Source of the DNA: Caldilineaceae bacterium
GTDB taxonomy: Bacteria; Chloroflexota; Anaerolineae; Caldilineales; Caldilineaceae
Assembly (NCBI GenBank): GCA_020634815.1
Contig: JACKBA010000027.1
Location: 24,774-88,773, forward strand
DNA length: 64,000 nt
Direction: 5' to 3'
A model generated the notes under the pieces. It did no database searches. It saw only the letters and a program-made list of their open reading frames with translations, and was not told the DNA's origin. A program made the translations under genes and the position numbers. Positions 35,949 through 45,123 of the stretch are shown here, in pieces. Numbering within the stretch: position 1 is the first letter of the stretch; each line of letters begins with the position of its first letter.

Positions 35949-38024
35949 TCAGGCCGGTTCGCTGACCAGGTGCGCCAGGCTCAAGGCTATCTCCTCGGTG
36001 GCAGGTCGAAGCCGCAGCGCAGCCGCAGCCTGCACGAACCTCGTCACGTCAAAGTGTTCGACCACGGCGCGCTGGCGTAGCGGCCACGGCAGCAGATGCT
36101 GGTACGCGCCGAGCGACAGCGTCCCTTCATACTGGTGCACGTGCTCCTGGAGATAGCGCGTCGCCTGCTCATTGCTGATGGCAGGCAGGCCGCGCGGCGC
36201 TTCCGGCAGCAGCAGCGCCAGCCCTGGCTGCTGCGACTCGCGCACCGCCAGGTGCGGGCGCAGCAAGTCGAGCAGCGCCTGCCCGTAGACATCGCCCAGC
36301 CAGTGAAAGAGCAGCCAGCCATCAGGCGTCTCCACGATCGGCGCGTCGCCCGGCGCCAGCCCGAACGTGCGCGGCAGAGATTGCGCCAGCTCAAAGCTCA
36401 ACAACTGGCGCGCCGAGAGAAAAGGTAGCTTGGCCTGTTCGCCGGCGCCGCGGCCGCGCGTCACCCACAATGCCTCACCGTCGAACCAGTTCACGTCCAG
36501 CGGGCGCCCTTCCAACGTGAGCACTTCGCGATCCAGCCACAGCGGATCGACGGCGGCGATCACCTCCTGGCTGGCCTGGTCGCGAATCTTCAACGTCGCC
36601 GGCCGGTTTTGGATGTTGCTGTAGAGACTCAGCGGCGCGTGTTCGGATGCCTGCAAGTCGACCAGCCGTTTGAGCCGGTCGCCGGCGCGCCACTCGCCCG
36701 CCCGCGCCGCGCGCAGATAGCGCACCTCTTGTAGCCGCCCCAGGATCGCCTCAAGATCCGCTGGGGTCAGCAGCCCGTCAAAGAGCGCGGCCAGGGGCGC
36801 CAGACGCAGCGCGCCGGTCGGGCTTTGCAGCAGCAGGCTGAAGATCTGCTGGACGGCCACCGATGCCCGAAAAGAGGGCGCGGCTGGCGCAGGCTCCGGC
36901 GCGTCGCGCAACGCGCGCAGCAGTGCCTCCTCCAGCGGCGTGCGATAGAAGCAGGTCGCCTGGAGCGCCTGCCGGCGGCGGCCGCCGCGGCCGATACGCT
37001 GGGTAAAGGCCGCTGCGCTGCCCGGCGCGCCGATCAGAATGGCGGCATCGATGGAGCCGATATCGATGCCCAGTTCCAGCGTGCTGCTGGCGAAGCAGAG
37101 CGCAGCACCGGCCTGAAGCGAACTGCTCCTCGATCGCGTGGCGGCGCTGGCGTTCGAGGTTGGAGTAATGGACAAAGACCTGCTGGCCAAAGGGCGAATC
37201 GCTGCGCCGGATCGCAGCCGCATACGCCTCGACCTCGGCGCGCGTGTTGCAGAAGGCGAGTGCCTTACGCCAGCCGCGCGCCTGAAAGGTCGCCAGGAAC
37301 TCCTGGCGCGGCCGGCGAATCTGGCGCCAGCGGCAGCAGGTCGATCTGGCGCGTGCGCCCGCCGGGGACAGTGATCACCTGGGGCGCCGGGAATAGCGGG
37401 CGGCCACCGTCGCCAGGTCCGCCAGCGTCGCCGAAAGCGCAGCGTACTGAATGTGTGCGCCGGGCGCATCGCCGGCCTGGGCAGCGTAAACGCACCTGGC
37501 GCAGGCGGGCGAGCACCACGCATCTGATCGCCGCGCGCCTCGCCGGCGAGCACATGCAGCTCGTCGAGCACCACACCGGCCACGTGCATGCAAGGCGTGC
37601 GGCTGTTTCGCCAGCAGCGCGTCGAGCGATTCGGGCGTCGTCAGCAGCAGGTCGGCGGGGCGCTGCGGGTCGAAGCTATCCAGGTCGCGTCTTGACCGCC
37701 AGCCGCACGCGCAGGCGATCCAACGGCGCGTCCAGCCGGTTGGCGATGTCGGCGATCAGCGCGGGTGGGCAGCAGATAGAGCAGCGTCAACCGGGCTTCG
37801 CTGCGATCGGGCGGCAGGTGGCGTTCGATGAGCGGCGCCAGCGCGGCTTCGGTCTTGCTGCTGGCCGTGGGCGCAGAGCATCACGTTGGCGCCGTCGAGC
37901 AGCGGCGGGATGGCGGCGAGTTGGGCAGGAGTGAAAGCGCCGTGGCGGGCGAAGAAGGGCGACCAGGTGCGGGAGGCGGGATTTGAGGAGGTGCGGACGG
38001 ATCGGAGCCGATCGTGTTGTTCAT
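35949..38024 (-). pseudogene. Lhr-like superfamily II DEXH helicase, frame-disrupted
   Basis: The conserved helicase motifs are all present but spread over three frames. FFARHGAFTPAQLAAIPPLL and PTASSKTEAALAPLIERHL (motif I) lie near 37.9 kb; VVLDELHVLAGEARGDQ (DEXH) near 37.55; YAALSATLADLA (III) near 37.43; FCNTRAEVEAYAAAI (IV) near 37.24; ASSTLELGIDIGSID (V) near 37.07; and QRIGRGGRRRQ (VI) near 37.0. At least seven frame changes fall between about 37.08 and 38.0 kb, while the C-terminal 380 residues are intact. The ATG at 38024 overlaps the stop of the zinc-ribbon gene. Relatives (BrxHI type) accompany DUF2791 ATPases in BREX. Either decay or local assembly error could explain the indels. 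Confidence 0.75.
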
Positions 38025-38371
38025 GCCGGCAGTGAACTGAGATACCGTTGATAGGCTGCCACCAGATTCTGCTCGATCGTTGCGTGCAATGGCGTCTGTT
38101 GATACGGGTTCTTTTCGGCAGCCCGAAAGATTTGTTTGGCGCACCGCTTGCACAGAAGGTAGCCGATCAGGATGCCCGTTTTGCGATAGATGTAAGCGTT
38201 GAGCGAGATCGCTTCCTGCCCCTTCACCGTAAGCAGATCGACGGGCCGGCCGCAACCGGGACACGCTTCCTCGTCACAAAACCAATAGCCTTTGATGGCG
38301 TTTCCAAAGCGAGCTTTGGACATTCTGAACATTTCGGCGAGCAGGTTATCGACAGAGTCTTCGGGTTTCAT
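38021..38371 (-). CDS. Small zinc-ribbon-like protein upstream of the helicase
   Basis: 116 aa. GGAGGAG stands 2-8 bp before the ATG at 38371; a frame opening at 38398 is less likely. Cysteines at 32, 37 and 40 (CDEEACPGCG) and 74 and 77 (CKRC) give a plausible zinc site. No membrane helix is present. The stop overlaps the helicase start (ATGA at 38021-38024), so the two were translated together. I do not know the family; a nucleic-acid-binding accessory to the helicase is an inference from the coupling and the ribbon. Confidence 0.7.
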   Translation of the reverse strand: MKPEDSVDNLLAEMFRMSKARFGNAIKGYWFCDEEACPGCGRPVDLLTVKGQEAISLNAYIYRKTGILIGYLLCKRCAKQIFRAAEKNPYQQTPLHATIEQNLVAAYQRYLSSLPA

Positions 38372-38427
38372 CACTCCTCCACCCAGCAGGTTTTGCACAT
38401 GGCGCCTGCATGTTCATGGCAGTATGT

Positions 38428-38572
38428 TCAGCATCCCCAGACGGAGATATCTAATCCGCGGTAGCTTTCCGTCCGCCGCCAGACCTTTTCCGCCCACGGT
38501 TTGCCCGGCGTGCGGTCGAAGATGACCAGGTGCGCCTCGCCGGCGCCGCTGGCATCAGCGTAGGCCCGGGTC
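38428..38572 (-). pseudogene. 3' remnant of a second AAA ATPase-nuclease gene
   Basis: The last 48 or so codons (RAYADASGAGEAHLVIFDRT and onward to VWGC) match the end of the intact gene at 39495-41072 almost residue for residue. About 80 bp are identical in DNA (near 38488-38567 against 39555-39634). Upstream the match stops abruptly and the frame joins the VapC remnant. Confidence 0.8.
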
Positions 38573-38589
38573 TGCGTCAGGGCAACACC

Positions 38590-39049
38590 CTGAATTGTGC
38601 GGTTGTTTACGTCCATGCCTCGATCTCCGAACTCTGTGTCGAAAGGATCCACAAAGCGCACGCCTTCCAGGATCGAGCCGGGGTTGAAATCCTCACTAAG
38701 ATAACGCCGATCTGATTGAGGCGCGCGCCGCCCAGATCTGTGCATCATAGTATGCCAATGCGTGCTGACGACGCCGCGGCCGGCTTCGAACACGATAGCA
38801 GGCGTCAGGTCGAGCGTTGGCCAGGACAGCGCAAATGCTTGCACGATGCGCAGTGCGTCGTCAGGCGACATGGCCAGCTTCTGGCTGGCGCGCATGAACT
38901 CTGCCAGCGACTGCACGCTGAGTATCCCACGGCGACCGGCGCAGCCGCTGCAACACCTGCTGCGCACGCTCATTTTTGCGTTCATCGCGGGGGTCGTAGG
39001 CGTAAACCAGAAGGTTGGTGTCGACTAGAATCGTTGTGGTGCTGGGCAT
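38590..39049 (-). pseudogene. vapC: VapC-like PIN-domain toxin, frame-disrupted
   Basis: The start ATG at 39049 gives MPSTTTILVDTNLLVYAYDP, the first acidic PIN motif. The rest continues in other frames: ILSVQSLAEFMRASQKLAMS (second acidic residue), then AYYDAQIWAA (third) and LSEDFNPGSILEGVRFVDPF at the end. Three or four single-base shifts (near 38.93, 38.76, 38.72 and 38.70 kb) break it. The intact family cuts tRNA or rRNA as a toxin. The remains of the antitoxin gene precede it directly. Confidence 0.75.
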
Positions 39050-39052
39050 GGC

Positions 39053-39369
39053 TTAGCCCTGCTCGTCGTAGTAATCCTCACGCGTCCACCGATGCGGCGG
39101 CCTGGGCAGCGACCGTGCCCGCACCACAGCAAAGGATGCCAGTACCCTCCTGCCAGGCCGCCTCGTCGGGCGGCAGCGGGGTTGCTGGATGCGGTCTGGG
39201 GTTGCCCCAAGAACGCATCCACCGCCTGGCGGATCAGGTCTGCCTCCGACACGAGCCTGCGCGCCGCCGCCATCGCCTTTGAGCCGGGCTTCCTGATGGG
39301 GTAGATGTAGACCTGCTTGCGCACCATCTTGCGGCGGGTCGCGCCGGCTGCCGTAGTCTTTTCCATCAT
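39053..39369 (-). pseudogene. vapB: VapB-like antitoxin, frame-disrupted
   Basis: Starting at ATG 39369 or 39366, it reads KQVYIYPIRKPGSKAMAAAR, then SEADLIRQAVDAFLGQ. This fits a ribbon-helix-helix antitoxin. After about residue 65 the sense moves to another frame, ending RWTREDYYDEQG and a stop 4 bp before the VapC start. At least one indel separates the halves. Confidence 0.65.
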
Positions 39370-39494
39370 TGTCCGGTTGCCTTCCTGAACCTTCTCCGGA
39401 TAGCCTGATTATACATCGCAACATACATCATCTTTTGCTCGCCGTCAACCGTTGCTGACTCGTCGACCAGGGCGGCAACAGAAATCGGGCGGCG

Positions 39495-41072
39495 CTAACA
39501 CCCCCACACCGCGATCTCCATCCCCCGATACTGTTCCACCCGCTGCCACACCTTCTCCGCCCACGGTTTGCCCGGCGTGCGGTCGAAGATGACCAGGTGC
39601 GCCTCGCCGGCGCCGCTGGCATCAGCGTAGGCCCAGGTCTGCGCCAGGCCGTCGGCGATCGTCCTTTCCAGATCGCCGTAGCGCAGCTTGAGTTCGATCA
39701 CGGCACGCTGCACGCCGCCGCTGTAGGGCCAGACGATCAGCAGGTCGGTGCGCCGCCGCCCCAGGCCGTACTCGCGGTCGATGCGCCCGCCGCCGTTGAG
39801 GATGCGCTGGAGAAATGCCTGCAAGAGCAACTGCGGGCCGGCTTCGCGGTAGTCGAAGCGCTCCAGCCAGCTTTCGGAGTGCTCGCGGAAAAATTGCTGG
39901 AAAGCCGCCAGCAGCTTGGGCAGGTCGAGGCTGCCGTCGGGACGGATGTACCACGCCGGCTCCTGGCTGATCGTCAACTGCGTACCATAGGTCAGTTCGC
40001 GCGGAACCACCTCGCGGTAGATGGGGTTGGCAATGGCGAGTTGGCCCGCAGTTTTGATCAGGCCCAGGTCGCGCACGTAGGAGATGTCGTCGGGCGGGAT
40101 GGCCGACGGCTTCTGGTCGCCCACCAGAATCGCTTCGACGACACGTCGTACGCGCGGCTCGCGCAGCTTGTCCGCCAGTTGATCCAGGTGCGTGACGCGA
40201 CGCTGGATAAGGTTCTCTTTAGCCTGCTGGATCGCCTCCGCCAAGATCGGTCGGTCTGGGTCGCGGCCTTCCTTGTCGCGCCAGGTCGCCTCATAGGCCA
40301 GCGCGTTGACGAGCCAGGGCTGCCCCTGCGTCAGCCCCCAGACCAGTTCCAGCGCCTCGGGCGTGAAAATCTGGCCGGTCTCTGCGGTATGTTCGAGCAG
40401 CAGCGTCTCTACCTCACGCTGGCTGAAATCGCCCAGGCGCAGCGATTCAGCCTTGATATTGAACGCGCTGCCTCCGGTGATCACGGTCTTCTCGCTCGAA
40501 GCGTGGATGCGATAGTCTTGCAGGTCGCGCACACCGCAGAGGATCAGGCTTTGCGGGAAGGCGTCGGGCCGCGTCGGGTAGCCGGCGCGCAGTTGGCGCA
40601 GCAGCGAGATCAGCGTGTCGCCGACCAGCGCATCCACTTCGTCGAGCATGAGTACCAGCGGCTTGTCGAGTTGACTACACCAGCGGCCCAGAAAGACGCC
40701 CAGTGCCGACCCATGCGGCGTATCCGCCAATACCTGGCGTGCCAACAGAACTGCGTCTTGCTTGCCAAACGTCAGGCTGTCCCAGAAGGCAATGTTGGTG
40801 ACGATAGTCGCCATGGCCTGGGCAACATCTTCGCGCAGCGCCTGCGCCGCTTCAATGTTGGCGTAGACGGCGTGATAGTCACCCTGTCGATTCAGGTATT
40901 CCGTCAGCGCCAGCAGACAGGAGGTCTTGCCCGTCTGGCGCGGGGCGTGGAGCAGGAAGTATTTCTCTTGGGCAATCAGTCCCAGTATTTCCGCTAGATT
41001 GAAGCGCGCCAGCGGTGGCAAACAGTAATGTTTTGCGCAGTTGACCGGCCCTTCTGTATTGAAAAAACGCAT
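39495..41072 (-). CDS. AAA ATPase with C-terminal PD-(D/E)XK nuclease-like domain
   Basis: 525 aa. The N-terminus has FFNTEGPV and KYFLLHAPRQTGKTSCLLAL, with Walker A at residues 43-51; Walker B is LVLMLDEVDAL near 137, and a sensor-type segment SLILCGVRDLQ follows. The C-terminal domain carries RRRTDLLIVWP and AVIELKLRYGD (Asp ... Glu-x-Lys near 440-460), the catalytic pattern of the PD-(D/E)XK fold. This family is common and multi-copy in Chloroflexota and Bacteroidota, function unknown, possibly mobile. It lies 20 bp after the second DUF2791 ATPase on the same strand. A truncated copy of its 3' end is at 38428-38572. Confidence 0.82.
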   Translation of the reverse strand: MRFFNTEGPVNCAKHYCLPPLARFNLAEILGLIAQEKYFLLHAPRQTGKTSCLLALTEYLNRQGDYHAVYANIEAAQALREDVAQAMATIVTNIAFWDSLTFGKQDAVLLARQVLADTPHGSALGVFLGRWCSQLDKPLVLMLDEVDALVGDTLISLLRQLRAGYPTRPDAFPQSLILCGVRDLQDYRIHASSEKTVITGGSAFNIKAESLRLGDFSQREVETLLLEHTAETGQIFTPEALELVWGLTQGQPWLVNALAYEATWRDKEGRDPDRPILAEAIQQAKENLIQRRVTHLDQLADKLREPRVRRVVEAILVGDQKPSAIPPDDISYVRDLGLIKTAGQLAIANPIYREVVPRELTYGTQLTISQEPAWYIRPDGSLDLPKLLAAFQQFFREHSESWLERFDYREAGPQLLLQAFLQRILNGGGRIDREYGLGRRRTDLLIVWPYSGGVQRAVIELKLRYGDLERTIADGLAQTWAYADASGAGEAHLVIFDRTPGKPWAEKVWQRVEQYRGMEIAVWGC

Positions 41073-41091
41073 GGCGTTCTCCTGGGGAAAG

Positions 41092-42492
41092 CTATACCTT
41101 CAGCCCTGCCTTCAACTCCCCAATCATCGCATCCGCCGTGTAATCTGCATAGAGGTACAACAGATCGCACGTCGTCACTGCGCTGCGGATCAACTCGCGC
41201 AGGTTGATGCGATGCTGGGCCAGCGCCCGCGCCAGCAGGCCGGGCGCAACCGCCGCGGCGTCGGCGTAGCGGTCTGCCGCGGGCGTATAGTCGTAGGCCA
41301 GGGCGTGGTAGCGCAGCAGCGTGCTGTAGAATTCGCGGATGTCCTTCTCGATGAAGCGATCGTCCAGCCGCACCAGGTGCGACGGCGCCAGCCATGTTCC
41401 CACGGGCATGCGGTCGGCGCTCTCGGTCAGCGCAAAGAGGAAGAAGAGATGCGGCTCCGACGTGTAGCTCACCGGATACTCGACGCGATTGTGGTCGGGG
41501 ATGGAGCGCGGGTCGATGCGCCCGTTGTTCAGCCCCAGGCTGCTCACGATCATGGACTGGAAGAAGGAATCGGCCCGTTCGCGCTGCATGGTGCGCAACA
41601 GCGAATAGTGTTCGGACTCGTCGATCAGCACGGCCATACCGGTATAGCCGACCAGCGTGGCCAGCAGGCTGATGCCGGTGAGCAGGTAGCTGTACTGCCG
41701 CGCGTTCTCGCCGGTGATGTAGAGCCGCGGTGGGCGTTTGAGGCAAATTTTCATGTCGGGCTGGGGCTTGGTCTGCCCGCTCAGCCAGGCGACGATCGCC
41801 TCCAACGCGCTCTGGCTCGGGCAATCCTGTAACGCCAGCAGCGCGGCGGCCAGCGGGCACTCCTTGACTTCGCGCGGGCAAAGGCGCACGAACTCGCTGA
41901 TGACCGCCGGGCGGGCCAGCGCCTTCTCCACCAGCGGCAGCAACCCACGGCGCTGCGTGTCGGGATAGCGCAGCGCCGTGACCAACGCCTCGTAGATCTT
42001 GTGTGCCTTGCCCGGCGGCACCTCCACGAGATCGAGGCTGGCGCCGGCGACGAGGAAGTTCTCGCGCAGGGCACGTCGCGCGGCCAGCTCGATGAAGTGG
42101 CTTTTGCCGAAGCCGTAGTCGCCGATCACCGCCAGCACGTCGCCGCCCCGCTCGCGGCTGCGGTCAAGCGCGCGATCCAACGTCACGCGCTCCGCCTCCA
42201 GCCCGATGGTGAGCGTCTCGGCATCCTGCACCGGCACGATGCCGACGCGCAGCGCCTCCAGCGTCTGGCGCGCGCGGAACTGGTCGGTATCCAGCGGGAG
42301 GCGCGCCGGCGGCTCCGCCAGCGTAGTCGGCGGCGTCGCCACCGCGTGGTAGGATTCGGCGCTGAACTCCTTGGCCGGAAGCCGGAAGCGCCGCCCCGAG
42401 GCAAAGAGCACCTCCCACTCATACCCGCCCATGTAGGTCTTGAGCAACTCGCCCGCGCCAAAATGTGGATGGTGAACCGTCTGTGTTGCCAC
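41092..42492 (-). CDS. BrxC/BrxD-type (DUF2791) P-loop ATPase with N-terminal Tudor-like segment
   Basis: 466 aa. The first 45 residues (VHHPHFGAGELLKTYMGGYE ... VLFASGRRFRLP) resemble the small Tudor/CarD-like domain at helicase ends (H-FG-G-V pattern). Walker A is VIGDYGFGKSHFIE at about 122-130, the typical GDYGxGKSHF form of DUF2791 proteins. Walker B is GMAVLIDESEHYS near 282. In BREX systems such ATPases belong to the defence complex. It lies 12 bp after its paralogue at 42505 and 19 bp before the AAA-nuclease gene, same strand. BREX core genes (pglZ, pglX) are absent here. Confidence 0.82.
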   Translation of the reverse strand: MATQTVHHPHFGAGELLKTYMGGYEWEVLFASGRRFRLPAKEFSAESYHAVATPPTTLAEPPARLPLDTDQFRARQTLEALRVGIVPVQDAETLTIGLEAERVTLDRALDRSRERGGDVLAVIGDYGFGKSHFIELAARRALRENFLVAGASLDLVEVPPGKAHKIYEALVTALRYPDTQRRGLLPLVEKALARPAVISEFVRLCPREVKECPLAAALLALQDCPSQSALEAIVAWLSGQTKPQPDMKICLKRPPRLYITGENARQYSYLLTGISLLATLVGYTGMAVLIDESEHYSLLRTMQRERADSFFQSMIVSSLGLNNGRIDPRSIPDHNRVEYPVSYTSEPHLFFLFALTESADRMPVGTWLAPSHLVRLDDRFIEKDIREFYSTLLRYHALAYDYTPAADRYADAAAVAPGLLARALAQHRINLRELIRSAVTTCDLLYLYADYTADAMIGELKAGLKV

Positions 42493-42504
42493 GGTGCGCC
42501 TCCG

Positions 42505-43803
42505 CTAGTACGGACTCTGCTGGGCATCGGCCAGCAGGTTTAGCGCATCGCTCTGGCCCCGGATCAGCGCCGACGCCACTTCCGGCGTCAGAGCGACTTC
42601 GCCCTCTTCCTTCTGACGGTACCATTCGGTAATCAGCGTCTTGACGAAGAGGCGGCGATGGCTGATGGCCAGATAGGCGGCGCGCGCCGCGGCGGAGAGG
42701 GCGTGGATGTTGGCGGTCTGCAGCGCCTGATCCAGCTTACCGCCATAGGCCAGCTCAAAGATCGGCAGCAACCGGTAGCCGATCTGCTCCAGCAACTCCT
42801 CGTCGGGGACGTCGAGGTGCTCCAGGTCGATCTGCGGGCTGAAGGGGTTGCTGCGCGAAAAGTAGTTGGCGGCCTGCACGCGCTGCTGTAACGCCGGATA
42901 CTTGGGCACGACGGTGTTGAGAAAATCGGGCGGCACCGCGTACATGAAGAGCGCGCCGGGCAGGTCTTCGCGGCAGCGGTCGATCACCTCACGCAGGTTG
43001 TCGGTGGCGGTCTTCTCCGCCTTGCCGCCGATGCTCAACATGCGGTCGCCCTCGTCGAAGAGCAGCGCCAGCCCGGTGTAGCCCAGCGCGCGCACCGCCT
43101 GGCAGAGCGAGCGCAGCATTTTGAAGGCGTTGTTCTTGTTGATCTTCTCGGTCACGCCGATGGTGCGCAGGTCGCGCATATCCTCGGGGCTGACCTCCTC
43201 GCCGTGCAGCCAGCGTTCGAGCGCTTCCAGCCGCCGCGTCTGCCCGCGTAGCAGGGCGGTCAAATACCCCTGGATCGCCTTGTCGTAGCTCAGGCTGTCG
43301 ATGGGCGTGGTCGCCACCGTGTGGAGCAGGGCGCGGACTTCGGGCAGATCCTCGGCGCCCTCGTCGGCGAGATCGAGACCATGCGGCGCAACCAGCCGGC
43401 GCAGCGTTCCTTCCAGGAAACGGCCCAGCCCCTGCTCGTCCTCGGCAATGCCGCCCAGCTCGTGCCAGATCAGCGCCGACGCGACCGCGGCGTAGACGCG
43501 GCGCTGGTCGTCGTAGGGGCTTTCCTTTGGGCTGAGGTCGACCTTGCTGACGGCGAAGTTGCGCTGCCAGGCGCGGTCGCGCACGCAATAGAGAAAGTGC
43601 GACTTGCCGGCGCCGTAGTCACCCACCACCAGCTTGAAGACCGCACCGCCATCGGCCAGGTAGGCGCCAAGATAGTGCGTGTCGATGGCGTTGAGCAGCG
43701 ACTCGTTGCCGGCGTTATAGTAGCTCACGCCTTTGGAGAGCGGCGTGCCGGACTGGCCGAGTGTCTCGACGATCTGGCGGGCGAGGCGTGGTTCAGGCAG
43801 CAT
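42505..43803 (-). CDS. BrxC/BrxD-type (DUF2791) P-loop ATPase
   Basis: 432 aa. Walker A is VVGDYGAGKSHFLY at residues 60-70 and Walker B GLALLFDEGDRMLS near 244. Other family features: GVSYYNAGNESLLNAIDTHY near the start and ALFMYAVPPDFLNTVVPKYP after Walker B. It lacks the Tudor-like head of its neighbour. The two ATPases may form a mixed complex. The upstream gene ends 3 bp before the start of this one, so they share a transcript. The gene is intact. Confidence 0.83.
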   Translation of the reverse strand: MLPEPRLARQIVETLGQSGTPLSKGVSYYNAGNESLLNAIDTHYLGAYLADGGAVFKLVVGDYGAGKSHFLYCVRDRAWQRNFAVSKVDLSPKESPYDDQRRVYAAVASALIWHELGGIAEDEQGLGRFLEGTLRRLVAPHGLDLADEGAEDLPEVRALLHTVATTPIDSLSYDKAIQGYLTALLRGQTRRLEALERWLHGEEVSPEDMRDLRTIGVTEKINKNNAFKMLRSLCQAVRALGYTGLALLFDEGDRMLSIGGKAEKTATDNLREVIDRCREDLPGALFMYAVPPDFLNTVVPKYPALQQRVQAANYFSRSNPFSPQIDLEHLDVPDEELLEQIGYRLLPIFELAYGGKLDQALQTANIHALSAAARAAYLAISHRRLFVKTLITEWYRQKEEGEVALTPEVASALIRGQSDALNLLADAQQSPY

Positions 43804-43806
43804 AAG

Positions 43807-44841
43807 CTACTCCTTCTCGAATTGCATGTCCGAATAGAAGTGGCCGTCATAGGGCGAATCGCCTTCGACGATCCACATGCTCTTTGCCGGACTGTCGGCC
43901 TGCGACTTGGTGGAGGCATGAACGCGCACGATCTGGCCCTGGTGCGCCAGCCGCTGCCGGCTCGTAAATTCGTAGAAATCGTAGATGAACTGGGCGCGGC
44001 TGTAGTCGCTGAAAGTGCGCTTGCTCGGCTCGACGGCGAAACTGCGGCCCTGGCGCAGGATGACCAGCTCGACGTAGACATCGACGATGTTGACGCGGCT
44101 GCCGCCGATCTCGCGCTTGCGCCGCACGCTCTGGTAGGCATCATGGAGCTGCGCCATCCATTCTGCGCCGTCCACTTTGCGTCCCTGGATCGCCTTGACG
44201 GCCGCCTGGTACGCCTTGACCGTGGCCTCCACCGTGATCGACACGTGCGGCGCGACGACATCCTTGCCGTAGCGCAGCACCGCCGCGCGGCGGGCGAAGT
44301 TGGCGTCCAACTCGAAGCGACCGATCTCGAACTTGGGCGGGCGCCCGCCGATGCTCACGCCGATCTCGGCCAGCGCGGCGCGCAACTTCTGGCCGAACTC
44401 ATCGCCCAGCGCGCGCTGGGCAAGATCGAGTTCGCTTTTCAGCTCAGGGACCACGTCGAGGATGGCGGCTTCCTGGCTGGTCTGGAGAACGGTGAGCGCC
44501 TTGTCGAGGCGCACGACGTCGACCGGTTCGGTGCGCAATGCATTCGTGCTGTCCTTGAGCGCGGCAACGAGCGCGGCGAGCGTCTTGATCTCGCGCCGCA
44601 GGTCGGGCGCCAGCGGGTCGATGGCATCTTCCTTGACGCGCACGCGGGCAAAGGCTTCCTGCGCGCCGTGAACATCGACCGTCGTGTCATGTTCGGCGTA
44701 CTCGCGCAGTGCTTTGAGCGCCTTAGCCTGGCTGTTGGTCACCAGCTTGAAGACGGCCTGCACGGCATTGGCGCGCTTCTGGCGGAGGGCGAAGCCCTCG
44801 TTGAGTTGGGTCAGTTGAGTCAGCAGTGGTTCGTTTGGCAT
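43807..44841 (-). CDS. Helical protein of unknown function, first gene of the ATPase-helicase operon
   Basis: 344 aa from the ATG at 44841 (MPNEPLLTQLTQLNEGFALR); the frame is open 71 codons further upstream, but that part covers the solute-binding-protein remnant. About 200 residues look helical or coiled-coil (for example ALRTEPVDVVRLDKALTVLQ). The rest has mixed alpha/beta character with ISIGGRPPKFEIGRF-like and FIYDFYEFTSRQRL segments. No enzymatic motif is seen. It is followed 3 bp later by the first ATPase gene. Position suggests a structural or DNA-binding subunit; I do not recognise the family. Confidence 0.7.
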   Translation of the reverse strand: MPNEPLLTQLTQLNEGFALRQKRANAVQAVFKLVTNSQAKALKALREYAEHDTTVDVHGAQEAFARVRVKEDAIDPLAPDLRREIKTLAALVAALKDSTNALRTEPVDVVRLDKALTVLQTSQEAAILDVVPELKSELDLAQRALGDEFGQKLRAALAEIGVSIGGRPPKFEIGRFELDANFARRAAVLRYGKDVVAPHVSITVEATVKAYQAAVKAIQGRKVDGAEWMAQLHDAYQSVRRKREIGGSRVNIVDVYVELVILRQGRSFAVEPSKRTFSDYSRAQFIYDFYEFTSRQRLAHQGQIVRVHASTKSQADSPAKSMWIVEGDSPYDGHFYSDMQFEKE

Positions 44842-44945
44842 GGATCTTGATACATGGTTGATTTGGATGAGACAATGCCGCCACAGTATACCATAGCGGC
44901 CTGCTGCTCCAGTTGGCAGCAGCAGGATTAGTCTGGATCTTGCGC

Positions 44946-45041
44946 ATGATCGCCATGCAGCGCCGCCTGCTGTCCGAGCCGGGCAGCGGGCAGGCGTTTG
45001 ATTTTGATGGTCTGCTGGCGGCGTTGGAAGCATCGCGGTAG
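44946..45041 (+). pseudogene. 3' remnant of a family-1 solute-binding-protein gene
   Basis: The frame reads MIAMQRRLLSEPGSGQAFDF and on to LEASR-stop, matching the last 30 or so residues of the intact protein at 34622-35896 (LIAMQRRLLTEPGSGQVFDL). DNA identity is roughly 85 percent by eye. Nothing upstream matches. Intact and remnant ends bracket 35.9-44.9 kb. Confidence 0.8.
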
Positions 45042-45123
45042 ACGGACAGTTCATCCCACCTTACCTCCGGTGTCCGTGCCCGATCGCGCCCACAGCCATT
45101 GCAGAATCGGCTAACCTTACGTA

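Noticed and set aside
36825..37934. 369-codon plus-strand frame
   Set aside because: Antisense to the helicase; its openness reflects GC bias and the frame changes in the real gene. It has no motif or ribosome binding site.
35949..38024. Druantia DruE helicase
   Set aside because: The helicase is about 690 residues, lacks a recognisable Cys-rich DUF1998 end and has no DruH-like partner.
35949..44841. Complete BREX or DISARM system
   Set aside because: Only DUF2791 ATPases and an Lhr-like helicase match. The PglZ phosphatase, PglX methyltransferase, BrxL and DrmA/B-type genes are not visible.
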